From: an uncultured Prevotella sp.
GTDB lineage: Bacteria; Bacteroidota; Bacteroidia; Bacteroidales; Bacteroidaceae
Direction of reading: 5' to 3'
Assembly (NCBI GenBank): GCA_900553595.1
Contig: USEC01000003.1
Location: 11,730 to 75,729 of the forward strand
DNA: 64,000 nt
The notes under the pieces were generated by a model, which worked only from the letters and a program-made list of their open reading frames with translations, searched no databases and had not been told where the DNA came from. A program made the translations under genes and the position numbers. Positions 26,955 to 35,678 of the stretch are shown here, one piece after another; position 1 is the stretch's first letter; each line of letters begins with the position of its first letter.

Positions 26955-27070
26955 TTTATCAGTGGTTATTGATTTGTAAAATACATTCAAAAAAACAATT
27001 GATTATGACAACGAAGGAAACCGGAAAGTATGTCCGGCATCAGCTCGCAAGAACTCCTTATGTCACACTG

Positions 27071-27078
27071 CAAAGTTA
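27071..27078 (-). promoter_or_regulatory. -7 box of nucleoside transporter
   Basis: TAACTTTG on the minus strand, leaving a leader of about 110 nt before the start codon at 26954. No clear -33 element. Confidence 0.5.
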
Positions 27079-27153
27079 CCAAGAAAATAAGAATAAAAGA
27101 AAATTATTCCGGATTTTCATCATGCAAAAACCAACAATTCATAGCCCATTTCA

Positions 27154-27234
27154 AAAGAAGCCTTGTTTGGACTGTAAAGAAGGCTTCTTTACGATGCAAA
27201 CAAGACTTCTTTGAAGCGCAAACAAGCCTTGTTT
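27154..27234. repeat. Quadruplet palindrome array C (81 bp)
   Basis: Units at 27154, 27176, 27198 and 27220; spacers GGACTGT, ACGATGC, GAAGCGC. The third unit, AAACAAGACTTCTTT, has A at the centre, which leaves both half-sites intact. It lies downstream of pdxT, beyond its terminator, and upstream of the transporter promoter, all on the minus strand. Confidence 0.95.
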
Positions 27235-27282
27235 GAAATAACGTTTCATCATACATGAAAACCGGATTAAGGGGCAAAAGAA

Positions 27283-27323
27283 AAGTCAAGGGTCTTGTCT
27301 AGTTCCAACAAAACCCTTGACTT
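27283..27323 (-). terminator. Rho-independent terminator of pdxST
   Basis: An 11-bp stem (AAGTCAAGGGT at 27283-27293, complement at 27313-27323). On the minus strand it is followed by TTTTCTTTTG. Lies just past the pdxT stop. Confidence 0.85.
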
Positions 27324-27353
27324 ATTGATTATCTGATATTTATCAGTATCGGT

Positions 27354-27950
27354 TCAATCATTTATTACAGTTTGCTGCGCATGCTTCCTCACAATATTAA
27401 GGAAATATTCATGGATGCGTGTGTCGCTGTCAAGCTCCGGATGGAAAGAGGTTACAAGCTGGTTGCCCTCTTGGGCAGCAACGATATGTCCTCCCACTTC
27501 TGCAAGAATCCTTGTGTTGCCGTAAACCTCCTTTATGTATGGAGCACGGATGAATGTCATTGGGACATCATCGCCGACACATTCAACTTTCGCTTCAGTA
27601 AAGAAGCTTCCCAATTGTCTGCCATAAGCATTCCGGCACACGCTTATATCCATAGTCGAAAGACCGCTCGGTTGCTGTCCTTCCACTTGTTTCGCAAGCA
27701 GAATGAGGCCGGCACACGTTCCATAGACCGGGAGTCCCGCCTCAATGTCGCTTCTCACAAGATCCAGCAAACCCAAGTCTTTAAGGAGTTTCGACTGTGT
27801 AGTGCTCTCGCCTCCGGGGATAATCAGTCCGTCTTTATGCTGCAACCAATCTTTCTGTTGCCTTACTTCAAAACTTTCAATACCAAGTTTTGCAAGCATC
27901 TGCCGGTGCTCAAGAAACGCACCTTGTAGTGCCAACACTGCAATTCTCAT
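27354..27950 (-). CDS. pdxT: PLP synthase glutaminase subunit PdxT
   Basis: Class I glutaminase supplying ammonia to PdxS for pyridoxal 5'-phosphate synthesis, 198 residues. Motifs: LALQGAFLEHRQML, IIPGGESTTQ, the nucleophile Cys in YGTCAGLILLAK, and the His-Glu pair in SFHPELDSDTRIHEYFL. Lies 6 bp after pdxS, third gene of the B6 operon. Confidence 0.95.
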   Translation of the reverse strand: MRIAVLALQGAFLEHRQMLAKLGIESFEVRQQKDWLQHKDGLIIPGGESTTQSKLLKDLGLLDLVRSDIEAGLPVYGTCAGLILLAKQVEGQQPSGLSTMDISVCRNAYGRQLGSFFTEAKVECVGDDVPMTFIRAPYIKEVYGNTRILAEVGGHIVAAQEGNQLVTSFHPELDSDTRIHEYFLNIVRKHAQQTVIND

Positions 27951-27956
27951 AATGAC

Positions 27957-28832
27957 TTATTTTCCTCTTTCGGCCATTAATATCTCAATCTCGCTCTCAT
28001 TGATACCGACCATAGCTTCGCCAAGGTCTTCAGAGAGTTCGGCGAGTTTCTTCGCATCATTGAAATTCGTGACAGCCTGCACGATTGCAGCGGCACGCTT
28101 CTGCGGATTGCCACTCTTGAAGATACCGGAACCAACGAACACGCCCTCTGCGCCCAACTGCATCATAAGTGCAGCATCGGCAGGAGTAGCAATACCACCG
28201 GCTGCGAAATTCACTACCGGCAGCTTTCCGTTTTCATGTACATACTGCACCAGCTCGTAGGGTACCTGAAGCTGTTTTGCTGCCTCATAGAGTTCATCGT
28301 CAGCCATTGACGCGATGCGGCGCATTTCGCTTTGCATCATACGCATGTGGCGCACAGCCTGAACCACGTCACCCGTTCCGGGTTCACCCTTTGTCCTAAT
28401 CATTGTGGCACCTTCGGCGATACGGCGGAGAGCCTCGCCCAGATTTCTTGCGCCACATACAAAAGCAACATCAAACTTTGTCTTATCAATGTGATATACA
28501 TCATCGGCAGGAGAAAGGACTTCGCTCTCGTCGATATAGTCGATTTTTATCGCCTGAAGAATCTGTGCCTCAGCGAAATGGCCGATACGGCATTTTGCCA
28601 TAACAGGAATGGACACTGCCTCCTGTATGCCCTTTATCATCTTCGGGTCGCTCATTCTTGACACACCGCCGGCTGCTCTGATGTCAGCAGGAATACGCTC
28701 AAGAGCCATCACCGCACATGCTCCTGCCTCCTGGGCAATGCGAGCCTGTTCGGGAGTTGTTACGTCCATAATGACTCCGCCTTTAAGCATTTGAGCCAGA
28801 TTTCTGTTTAATGTTTGTCTGTTTTCGTTCAT
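27957..28832 (-). CDS. pdxS: PLP synthase lyase subunit PdxS
   Basis: Builds PLP from ribose 5-phosphate, glyceraldehyde 3-phosphate and PdxT-derived ammonia, 291 residues. Motifs: GGVIMDVTTPEQARIAQEAGACAVMALERIP, VMAKCRIGHFAEAQILQAI, VNFAAGGIATPADAALMMQLGAEGVFVGSGIF. Starts 15 bp after the stop of the fused kinase-like/AraC gene. Confidence 0.97.
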   Translation of the reverse strand: MNENRQTLNRNLAQMLKGGVIMDVTTPEQARIAQEAGACAVMALERIPADIRAAGGVSRMSDPKMIKGIQEAVSIPVMAKCRIGHFAEAQILQAIKIDYIDESEVLSPADDVYHIDKTKFDVAFVCGARNLGEALRRIAEGATMIRTKGEPGTGDVVQAVRHMRMMQSEMRRIASMADDELYEAAKQLQVPYELVQYVHENGKLPVVNFAAGGIATPADAALMMQLGAEGVFVGSGIFKSGNPQKRAAAIVQAVTNFNDAKKLAELSEDLGEAMVGINESEIEILMAERGK

Positions 28833-28847
28833 AATAGTAAGATTTTG

Positions 28848-29963
28848 TTATTGTTGTTTTCTATATTCTGTCGGTGTTACACCTGTAGTTTTTCTGAAAA
28901 ACTTAGAGAAATGCGCCTGAGAACCGAATCCATACAGGTAGGCAACCTCCTGCACTGTCTTGTCCGACATGGAGAGTTGGCGTCCCGCCTCACGGCATAT
29001 ATGCTCGTCGATAATGGCCTTCGGCGTTTTCCCGGCAATCCGTTTCGTCACCTGTGCCAGATAACGCGAACTTACATTGAGCTTGTCGGCGTAATGGCGC
29101 ACCTCCACGTTTATGGAGTTCTCCTTCGACACTTCATCAACAAAGCTGTTGAAGAGTTCGCTGCTTCTGCCAATCAAGCCTATATGCGCCACGGACAACT
29201 GGTTGATGTGGTTGTAAGCCATAGCGATGGCGTCCGCCATACCGAACGATCTGCCAAGGAATGTAGCTATTGCCGAAGTCAGCATGCCTCCCATTCCGTG
29301 CGAATCACAACAACTTTGCTGCGTTTCCAAGGAGGAGAAATATCTGACATCGTTGTCCTCTTTCTTCATGAAGACATCCGTATGCGCCTTCGTCTTGGCA
29401 TTGGTGTCTTGAACCAGCACATTGCGACATCCCATTGACAACAGGTTCTGGGCAAGCGACATGGCGTCTGTCTCCGCATCATCCGCCTTTCCAAGCAGAT
29501 ACTCCGCATCCTTTTTCCTCACAGACAAAAGAGTGCAGATAGGTATAAGCCGTTGCTTGATTTCCGCCACCACGTCCGATTGCATCAAGACATCGCCACG
29601 GGTTGAAACGATAACGGGGTCATAGATTATCTCGCGAGGCCTGTATTTCAACAAAGCATCCACCAGTGCTCTCACAACATCCACTCTTCTCAACATCCCT
29701 ATCTTTACTATTTCAGGTTGGACATCGTTCACAATGGCCTCTATCTGCCCACGAACAGTCTCGGCAGGCAGGTCGTGAAACTTCTGAATGCCTAATGTGT
29801 TCTGCATAGTCACAGATGTTATTGCGGAAACAGCATAGCCGCCCAGAGCTGAAATCATCTTGATGTCGGCTTGGACTCCTGCTCCACCGGTTCCATCCGA
29901 ACCCGTGACAGTCAGTATAGGTCTGTCAGAAACTGCATTTCTCATATCTGAAAATGGCATCAT
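28848..29963 (-). CDS. Degenerate ThiD/PdxK-like kinase fused to AraC DNA-binding domain
   Basis: 371 residues. Residues about 15-265 are a ribokinase-fold phosphomethylpyrimidine/pyridoxamine kinase-like domain: the substrate side is kept (TVTGSDGTGGAGVQADIKMISALGG) but the ATP and catalytic motifs look broken. The usual TPN is SVR, the usual KGGH is QDTN, and the usual HGTGC reads H222-GMG-G226, so the catalytic Cys/Asp position is Gly. Residues about 270-371 are an AraC-type double HTH (KTVQEVAYLYGFGSQAHFSKFFRKTTGVTPTEYR). First gene of an operon with pdxS and pdxT, so I infer a B6-vitamer-sensing regulator of PLP synthesis. Start: ATG at 29963; 29945 is also possible. Confidence 0.85.
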   Translation of the reverse strand: MMPFSDMRNAVSDRPILTVTGSDGTGGAGVQADIKMISALGGYAVSAITSVTMQNTLGIQKFHDLPAETVRGQIEAIVNDVQPEIVKIGMLRRVDVVRALVDALLKYRPREIIYDPVIVSTRGDVLMQSDVVAEIKQRLIPICTLLSVRKKDAEYLLGKADDAETDAMSLAQNLLSMGCRNVLVQDTNAKTKAHTDVFMKKEDNDVRYFSSLETQQSCCDSHGMGGMLTSAIATFLGRSFGMADAIAMAYNHINQLSVAHIGLIGRSSELFNSFVDEVSKENSINVEVRHYADKLNVSSRYLAQVTKRIAGKTPKAIIDEHICREAGRQLSMSDKTVQEVAYLYGFGSQAHFSKFFRKTTGVTPTEYRKQQ

Positions 29964-30133
29964 ACGCAACTTTTCTGCATTGAAAAATGCTATAGAGCAT
30001 TGCCCATACGCATTAGCCAGTGCAAAGAAAACAAAAAAATGACGAAACCAAACCGTTTGTTCTCATATTGACAAACTTTATTGGTTTTTGTATAAAATCC
30101 TACTCTTTTACATCAAAGAGAGAGTTCCCCATT

Positions 30134-30172
30134 GCATCCGCTTTGCTGATTGTTGTTCAAAAAAGCGGACGC
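30134..30172. other. Hairpin in SDR-pdx interval
   Basis: An 11-bp stem with one mismatch (GCATCCGCTTT at 30134-30144, AAAGCGGACGC at 30162-30172), about 40 bp past the SDR remnant. No T-run follows on either strand. The rest of the 250-bp interval 29964-30213 shows no gene. Confidence 0.4.
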
Positions 30173-30213
30173 AAACAAAGAGAACTACTAAAAAAATATT
30201 TTATGTAAAATTT

Positions 30214-30767
30214 TTATTCGCGATAAACGACAGAACCACTGGCCTGATGGGTTGCCAGAACCAACACTTCGGCTATTTGAACATGCTCCGGAGCACTGGC
30301 TGCATAGTCGCACAATACACTCCTTCGCCTGCATAAGCGGCATCGCCAGCCACACTTCCTATGTTTATCACATGCCCATGATTGACCTTTACCATTTTGG
30401 GAACAATATAACGCGTGATGTTAAGCAACCCTTTGATATTCGTGTCTATCATCTCATCCCAGTCGGTGAAGTCACCCTCATATTCCGGTTCCAAACCACG
30501 GGCAAGTCCGGCATTGTTGATTAGCACATCAATATTCTGCCACTCGTCAGGCAGGCTGTCAAGAATCTTCTTCGCCTGCGCCCTGTCGCACACATCAAAA
30601 CATAATGGAAGGACAGAAACGCCGTCTTTCTCCAACTCCGTTTTGAGCGAATCAAGTCGCTCTTCCCTACGTCCGGTTATAATGACACTATAACCTTCAT
30701 GAGCAAACTTACGCGCACAAGCTTCTCCGATTCCACTTGTCGCACCTGTCACCATTGCTATTTTCAT
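30214..30767 (-). pseudogene. Short-chain dehydrogenase with internal deletion
   Basis: The N-terminal part is a clear classical SDR: VTGATSGIGEACARKF cofactor loop, NNAGLARG, and up to GEGVYCAT, where the Y-x-x-x-K motif should continue with lysine. There the frame breaks (MQPVLRSMFK then stop at 30273). In another frame the genuine C-terminus follows directly: SAPEHVQIAEVLVLATHQASGSVVYRE, ending at 30214. About 205-215 bp, including the catalytic lysine and substrate-binding region, appear to have been lost. ATG at 30767 is chosen. The intact promoter box TAAGTTTG lies at 30811-30804. Confidence 0.85.
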
Positions 30768-30803
30768 AATTGTTTCTCCGTTTTTTTTATTATATAAACG
30801 GTG

Positions 30804-30811
30804 CAAACTTA
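30804..30811 (-). promoter_or_regulatory. -7 box of the broken SDR gene
   Basis: TAAGTTTG on the minus strand, 37 nt before the ATG. The IS66-family element ends only 48 bp upstream of it. Confidence 0.55.
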
Positions 30812-30858
30812 CAAAAAATAATTCGGATTAGTGTTTTACAACTGATATATTTGAGTTG

Positions 30859-30876
30859 GTAACTATTCAGCGATAG
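30859..30876 (+). repeat. IS66 left terminal inverted repeat
   Basis: GTAACTATTCAGCGATAG; matches the right end at 17 of 18 positions. Confidence 0.9.
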
Positions 30877-30890
30877 GGCATGACAAGTTT

Positions 30891-32324
30891 TCAAACCTCA
30901 AATAAGGCTTGAATAGCATTGAACGGAGTCTTGTTGTGTTTCTTAGCAGTTTCAACGATTGAATGTAATTCAAGAAATGCATCTGCCCCAAAATCAGAAC
31001 GGAATGTGCAGGAGTTCTTCAACTTGATTTTCAACTTACGTATTCCACGCTCACTTCCATTATTGTCAGATGGTATCATTGGGTCTTCAAGGAAATTGAA
31101 GATGTAGTCACGGCATTTTCTCAGACCCTTTTTGAGTGTTTCAAACTTCTTACCAAAATTGCAGATATTCAGTTTGAGCAGGTTGTCTAAGCGTTCCATC
31201 CACGATGCCTTGGGTATTATCGCAGATGGGTTCGAGTTTCTCTCATGTATGGCTTCACGGAACAAACTTGCTATCTTGTCGGACCAATCCTGCTTGTCGT
31301 TCAATTCTGACAAATACTGCAACTCTCGCAGCAGGTGTGCCATACAAACTTGATGGTTGAGGAATTGAAGTGCAAAGTATGCGCTATGGCGGTCTGTCAC
31401 GGCAATCATTCGTTCCAAACTGTCGCCAAAGTTGTCCGCCAACACTTTTGAACTTCTGCCATCAGCCCGAAAGAGCAAGGTGTAATAAACGGTCTGCGCT
31501 ATCCATGCCCAGTCAAGACGCTTGTTGCAATAACATCCGCTCTCGTCGAAACCGACGACACTTGACGACATGATATATTCCTTGATTTTCTCAATGGCAG
31601 GCTGTGCATTTCTTTTGGCTTCCCTCACCCAATTTACAAGCGAGCCTTCACTCGGAGCAAGCCCGAACACCTCACGCAAGAAACTTGCTATACGTCCGTA
31701 TGGAAGAAACTGCACGACGCTGAGATACACAACAAGCGATTTCACGCTTGCATCATAAATAACATCATTAGACTTGCGTCTTGGTGCAGTGCGTACACGC
31801 TCACCACACCTCTTGCAAATCATCACATAATGACGTATCTCCTTGATTACTGGTTTAAGTTCCGGAATTGATACAACTTGCGTTACATAGTCAAGCACAC
31901 GCTCTGCGTCTGCGAGCGTGTCACCGCAATTAGTGCAATAGTTAGGCGTGTCATCAATTATCTCGTCTGGCGAAGGAGAACAGGATAGTTTGTGACCGTC
32001 ATGACTTTCCTGTCCGCCTGGCTTCTTTTCACTTGGTTTGCGGAGACTTTTTGTCCTTCTGACTATCTCGTCTTTCATAGTCTCCTTGCTCGGCGGAGTG
32101 CTGCTGTTGCCGGAATTCTTCTTAGGATTCTCGTATTTAGACAGACGCTCTTTAAGCCTTGCATTTTCTTCGTCCTTCTTGCGTATTTGACGATTTAGAG
32201 TTCCTATGTTACGGTTAAGTTTGGCTATCTCAGCATATTGCTGATCGATGGTTTCACGCATCAACCGCATCTCTGTCGTCATGTCTTGCAGCACTTTTGA
32301 TATGTCCGTAACTTGCTCTTTCAT
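30891..32324 (-). CDS. IS66-family transposase
   Basis: 477 residues, apparently intact. Residues 1-65 form a coiled coil (MRLMRETIDQQYAEIAKLNRNIGTLNRQIRKKDEENARLKERL), followed by a basic low-complexity linker, a zinc-finger segment (YCTNCGD and CKRCGERVRT) and a DDE-type catalytic domain with VVGFDESGCYC, IAVTDRHSAYF and the NNGSERGIRKLKIKLKNS C-terminal segment. The gene fills the IS almost end to end. Confidence 0.93.
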   Translation of the reverse strand: MKEQVTDISKVLQDMTTEMRLMRETIDQQYAEIAKLNRNIGTLNRQIRKKDEENARLKERLSKYENPKKNSGNSSTPPSKETMKDEIVRRTKSLRKPSEKKPGGQESHDGHKLSCSPSPDEIIDDTPNYCTNCGDTLADAERVLDYVTQVVSIPELKPVIKEIRHYVMICKRCGERVRTAPRRKSNDVIYDASVKSLVVYLSVVQFLPYGRIASFLREVFGLAPSEGSLVNWVREAKRNAQPAIEKIKEYIMSSSVVGFDESGCYCNKRLDWAWIAQTVYYTLLFRADGRSSKVLADNFGDSLERMIAVTDRHSAYFALQFLNHQVCMAHLLRELQYLSELNDKQDWSDKIASLFREAIHERNSNPSAIIPKASWMERLDNLLKLNICNFGKKFETLKKGLRKCRDYIFNFLEDPMIPSDNNGSERGIRKLKIKLKNSCTFRSDFGADAFLELHSIVETAKKHNKTPFNAIQALFEV

Positions 32325-32436
32325 AGGTATAAAGGTACGAAAAATATCTCACATACGCAAGAAATATAGACACTTTATTTTGTCTTTTTATAGGTCTTTT
32401 TGCTGTATATTTCAATCGTGGATTAAGGGTGCAGTG

Positions 32437-32454
32437 CTATCGCTGAACAGTTAC
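32437..32454 (-). repeat. IS66 right terminal inverted repeat
   Basis: Complement of GTAACTGTTCAGCGATAG. The following 272 bp (32455-32726) hold no gene I can support. Confidence 0.9.
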
Positions 32455-32726
32455 TTGCAAATAAACCTGTGTTAAAAATATCCGTCAAGCCGTCAAAAAG
32501 TCAGCGGAAAAGGGACATTGATGAATATCTGACTCATTTTTGCACAAATTCAAGGGTACTCAAGTTATGCAAGACGGAAGCTCCAAAGACTCATCACCGC
32601 TGCGATTGCCAGAAGACAAGGAAATTGTTGCCGGAAGCACAGTCCATACGGCATGAAAAACAGCATAACCCATTAAGACCCAACGAAATACCTTTTACTT
32701 TTTTACTCTTTTACTCTTCCACTTTT

Positions 32727-32807
32727 AAACAAGCCTTGTTTGCAGTGTAAACAAGCCTTGTTTGGATAGCAAAGAAGCCTTGTTTGCGACACAAACAAGG
32801 CTTCTTT
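32727..32807. repeat. Quadruplet palindrome array D (81 bp)
   Basis: Units at 32727, 32749, 32771 and 32793; spacers GCAGTGT, GGATAGC, GCGACAC. The first two units are the perfect palindrome type AAACAAGCCTTGTTT. Lies 48 bp downstream of the minus-strand HEAT-repeat gene. Confidence 0.95.
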
Positions 32808-32855
32808 TCAATGCCGTCCGACAGACGACTGGAAAACGTATGGTTTACTTATGCG

Positions 32856-34412
32856 TCAAGGCATCTTCTTGATGCACACCTGACGCACTTCAGCCCCATC
32901 GGCATCGGCGGTGAACATGATGAAGCCGGAGGCGTTGGCTGCGGCTCCACGGTCGGGGTTTACGAGGCGTACATCCGACATGACGTGCTCGCCGTTGATG
33001 CTTACGCTCACCTTTCCGTCGTGCACACGGATGTTGGCGGTACACCATTCGCCCTCGGTGGCAAACCTGTGCCATGCCGCATCGCCTTCTATCCGTGCGC
33101 CCTGTGTGCGGCTCAGCGTGAGCACGGGCATGGAATGCAGACAAACGACAATCTTCCCCGGCGCCTTCCAGTCGAATGCCATGTCGAAGTCGGCAAGGTC
33201 TTCGGTCATCTTCCAGAAGCCGTTCTTGCCCATACTGGTGCTGCGCGCCATGGCAAGGTTGTAGCCGCAGTCGAGGCGGCACTCGTCCAATGCGTTCAGA
33301 ACACGGTCGATGGCTTCGCCGGCGCCCTCCTCGTCGTAGTGACAGGCGAGCGAGTACTTGGCTGCGTTGAGCATGTTGTAGGCGTGTTTGCCGCCGTTTG
33401 CATAGGGATTGTTGCCCAGGATGTCGGCCACCGCCACCGCCGTTGCGTCGCCCATAGTGCGTGAGTCGTAGTATTTGCGTATGTATGCGAGTGCCTGTAC
33501 GAGTCGTGTCGTACCGAGGTCTATTATTATCTTGCGTCTGATGTCGTCGCATGGGTTCAGTGCATCGGCCTCACGCAGAAGCAGATAGCGCATGGCAGGA
33601 TTGAGGTTGAGCTGCCCCAGAAGCGTGATGTAGCGTGCCATGACGGCATCGCGCGCCTTTCCGTCGCGGTGGCGTGCCATGTTCAGCAGGCGAGGGAGTG
33701 CGGCGGAAGTGGCGTTGGTGCTGAGAAGGCTGTCGGCGGAAGCGTCGGGATGGGTGCGCATGCGGCCGATGAGGAGGTCGAGCGAACTCGTCCAGAACGG
33801 CACTGCGGCAGCCTTGGGGGCCGCTTTCGCCACGGGTGCAGCCACAGCCTTGCCCGCACGCGCCTTGACGACGAGTGCCACGAGCGAGTCGGAAGCCGCG
33901 CCCATGCTCCCGGCACGGGCGATGTCGGCGTCGATGTCCTTCATGGAGACGAGCGCACGGAACGCCGCCGGAGCCATGTCGGCATCGCCGAGATACATGA
34001 CAAGGTGCTGCACATCGTCGGCAGTGGCGCAGGTGACAAGTCCGTCGAGCAGATGGCGGCGCACGGCGGGGTCGTCGCTGCGGTCGATGGCCTTCTTCAA
34101 TCCCTCGCGCATGGCATCGGCGTAGGGTGCACCCGTGGGTGTCTGCGTGAAGTCGGCAATGGCATCAATAAGCTTTATGCAAGCCTTTGCCTGTGCAGGG
34201 TCGTCGGGGTCGCCCATCCGGCTTATCATGTCGATGCTCATATCGGCGACGGAAGCCAACTGGCCCATCACTTCAGCCGAGGGCATGTAGCCCGTCATCG
34301 TTATCTGGTTCACGGATTCTTCGGCAAGCCGCAAGGCCGTGCGTCTGCTCACCTGAGCCCCGGCAGTGAGACACAGGAAGAGGGAAAAGAGTATAAATGT
34401 ATTTTTTTTCAT
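32856..34412 (-). CDS. Exported HEAT-repeat protein with C-terminal DUF1080-like domain
   Basis: 518 residues with a signal peptide ending near GAQ at residue 20. Residues 40-350 are alpha-helical repeats resembling HEAT units (ADVQHLVMYLGD, ALPRLLNMARHRDGKARDAVMARYITLLGQL, RLVQALAYIRKYYDSRTMGDATAVAVADIL). The last about 120 residues look like the beta-sandwich 3-keto-disaccharide hydrolase/DUF1080 type (CTANIRVHDGKVSVSINGEHV and a C-terminal EVRQVCIKKM strand). Enzymatic activity is uncertain. The gene is markedly G+C-rich compared with DNA to its left. Confidence 0.75.
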   Translation of the reverse strand: MKKNTFILFSLFLCLTAGAQVSRRTALRLAEESVNQITMTGYMPSAEVMGQLASVADMSIDMISRMGDPDDPAQAKACIKLIDAIADFTQTPTGAPYADAMREGLKKAIDRSDDPAVRRHLLDGLVTCATADDVQHLVMYLGDADMAPAAFRALVSMKDIDADIARAGSMGAASDSLVALVVKARAGKAVAAPVAKAAPKAAAVPFWTSSLDLLIGRMRTHPDASADSLLSTNATSAALPRLLNMARHRDGKARDAVMARYITLLGQLNLNPAMRYLLLREADALNPCDDIRRKIIIDLGTTRLVQALAYIRKYYDSRTMGDATAVAVADILGNNPYANGGKHAYNMLNAAKYSLACHYDEEGAGEAIDRVLNALDECRLDCGYNLAMARSTSMGKNGFWKMTEDLADFDMAFDWKAPGKIVVCLHSMPVLTLSRTQGARIEGDAAWHRFATEGEWCTANIRVHDGKVSVSINGEHVMSDVRLVNPDRGAAANASGFIMFTADADGAEVRQVCIKKMP

Positions 34413-34638
34413 TGTCGTTCAAACAGGATATTCCGCCTTACAATGCGATTTTTCCATCACCTGAAAAGCATCTTTCTTGGAAACAGACGCAAAATTACTG
34501 AAAAAATCGCTGAAAAATGAAGCCCTGCCGGCTTTTCGTCGCAAACGGGCGGTTTTTCCCCTTTATATCAAGCACAGCTTTGCCCGTTACAACTTTTTTG
34601 CGTATCTTAGCATCGACAAATGAAAAAACAAAACCAAA

Positions 34639-35634
34639 ATGAAAAGAAATAGCATAAAGACACTCATCTGCCTCGCGCTCATCGTCGCAGGAATGGGCAG
34701 CGCAACAGCGCAGACCCTGAAGTTCAACGCAAAGAAAACGCTGAAAATAGTGCAGTTCACCGATGTACATTGGAAGCCGGGCAAGCCGGAATCGAGCGCA
34801 GCTGCAAAGTGCATGAACGCCGTTCTCGACGCCGAGAAGCCCGACCTCGTGGTCTATACGGGCGATGTGGCGTACGACAAACCGGCTTTCGAGGCTCTCG
34901 ACAGTGCCTTCGCGCCGGTGATAAGTCGCGGCATTCCGTTCGCATACACCTTCGGCAACCACGACGACGAGCAGGGACGCACACGTCAGGAGATATTCGA
35001 CTATGTGCGCAAGAAGCCCCTCTGCCTCACCACTACGGCTGAGGGCGTGAGCGGAATGGCAAACTTCTGCCTGCCGGTGAAGTCGGCAGACGGCAAGCAT
35101 GACGCCGCCGTGATATATGTGTTCGACAGCAATTCCTACTCATCAATAAAGGAAATAAAAGGCTACGACTGGGTACACCCCGACCAGATAGACTGGTATC
35201 GCAGCCAGAGCGCGACTTACACAAAGGCCAACGGAGGCAACCCTCTGCCCTCAATAGTATTTCAACACATCCCCGTACCGGAGTTTAACGATGCCGCACG
35301 AGACGAGGAAGCGCGCCTCATAGGCAAGCGTTTCGAGGAAGCCTGTGCTCCGAAGCTCAACACAGGAGAGTTTGCCGCCATGCGACTCAACGGCGACGTG
35401 ATGGCAATGTTCGTGGGTCACGACCACATAAACAACTATTCAGTGCTCTACAAAGGCATCCTGCTCTCCTACGGACAGTACACCGGCGGCCGCACCGTAT
35501 ATTGCCCGCAGCGCAACGGCGCACGCGTGATAGAGCTGACCGAGGGCAGCCGCACCTTCAAGACATGGCTGCGCATGGCCGACGGCGAAGTGCTCGACCC
35601 CATAACCTGCCCCGACGACTTCACGAAAGAATAA
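34639..35634 (+). CDS. Exported calcineurin-like metallophosphoesterase
   Basis: 331 residues with a signal peptide (residues 1-25, ending GSATAQ). The five metallophosphoesterase motifs appear in order: FTDVHW, YTGDVAYDK, FGNHDDEQG, FQHIPVPE and VGHDHINNY. It resembles the purple-acid-phosphatase-like group of periplasmic phosphatases. Substrate unknown. Starts 226 bp from the divergent HEAT-repeat gene. Confidence 0.88.
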   Translation: MKRNSIKTLICLALIVAGMGSATAQTLKFNAKKTLKIVQFTDVHWKPGKPESSAAAKCMNAVLDAEKPDLVVYTGDVAYDKPAFEALDSAFAPVISRGIPFAYTFGNHDDEQGRTRQEIFDYVRKKPLCLTTTAEGVSGMANFCLPVKSADGKHDAAVIYVFDSNSYSSIKEIKGYDWVHPDQIDWYRSQSATYTKANGGNPLPSIVFQHIPVPEFNDAARDEEARLIGKRFEEACAPKLNTGEFAAMRLNGDVMAMFVGHDHINNYSVLYKGILLSYGQYTGGRTVYCPQRNGARVIELTEGSRTFKTWLRMADGEVLDPITCPDDFTKE

Positions 35635-35678
35635 GGAAAACAGGCCTTATGGAGCACGAAAGTTAAAATAAGTGTGCC

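Larger units (their letters stand above)
30859..32454. mobile_element. IS66-family insertion sequence (single-ORF type)
   Basis: 1,596 bp bounded by 18-bp inverted repeats, GTAACTATTCAGCGATAG at 30859-30876 and its complement at 32437-32454 with one mismatch. The GTAA ends are typical of IS66. It contains only the large transposase gene; tnpA and tnpB accessory genes are absent, as in the ISBst12-like group. The 8-bp flanks differ (TTGAGTTG left, TTGCAAAT right), so no target duplication is visible. Confidence 0.9.

Noticed and set aside
28848..29963. Simple ThiD/PdxK enzyme annotation
   Set aside because: Catalytic and ATP motifs are altered and an AraC domain is attached; a regulator is more likely.
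32455..32726. Gene or IS remnant right of the IS66-family element
   Set aside because: The only open frame (32469-32750) runs into array D and shows no recognisable protein features.
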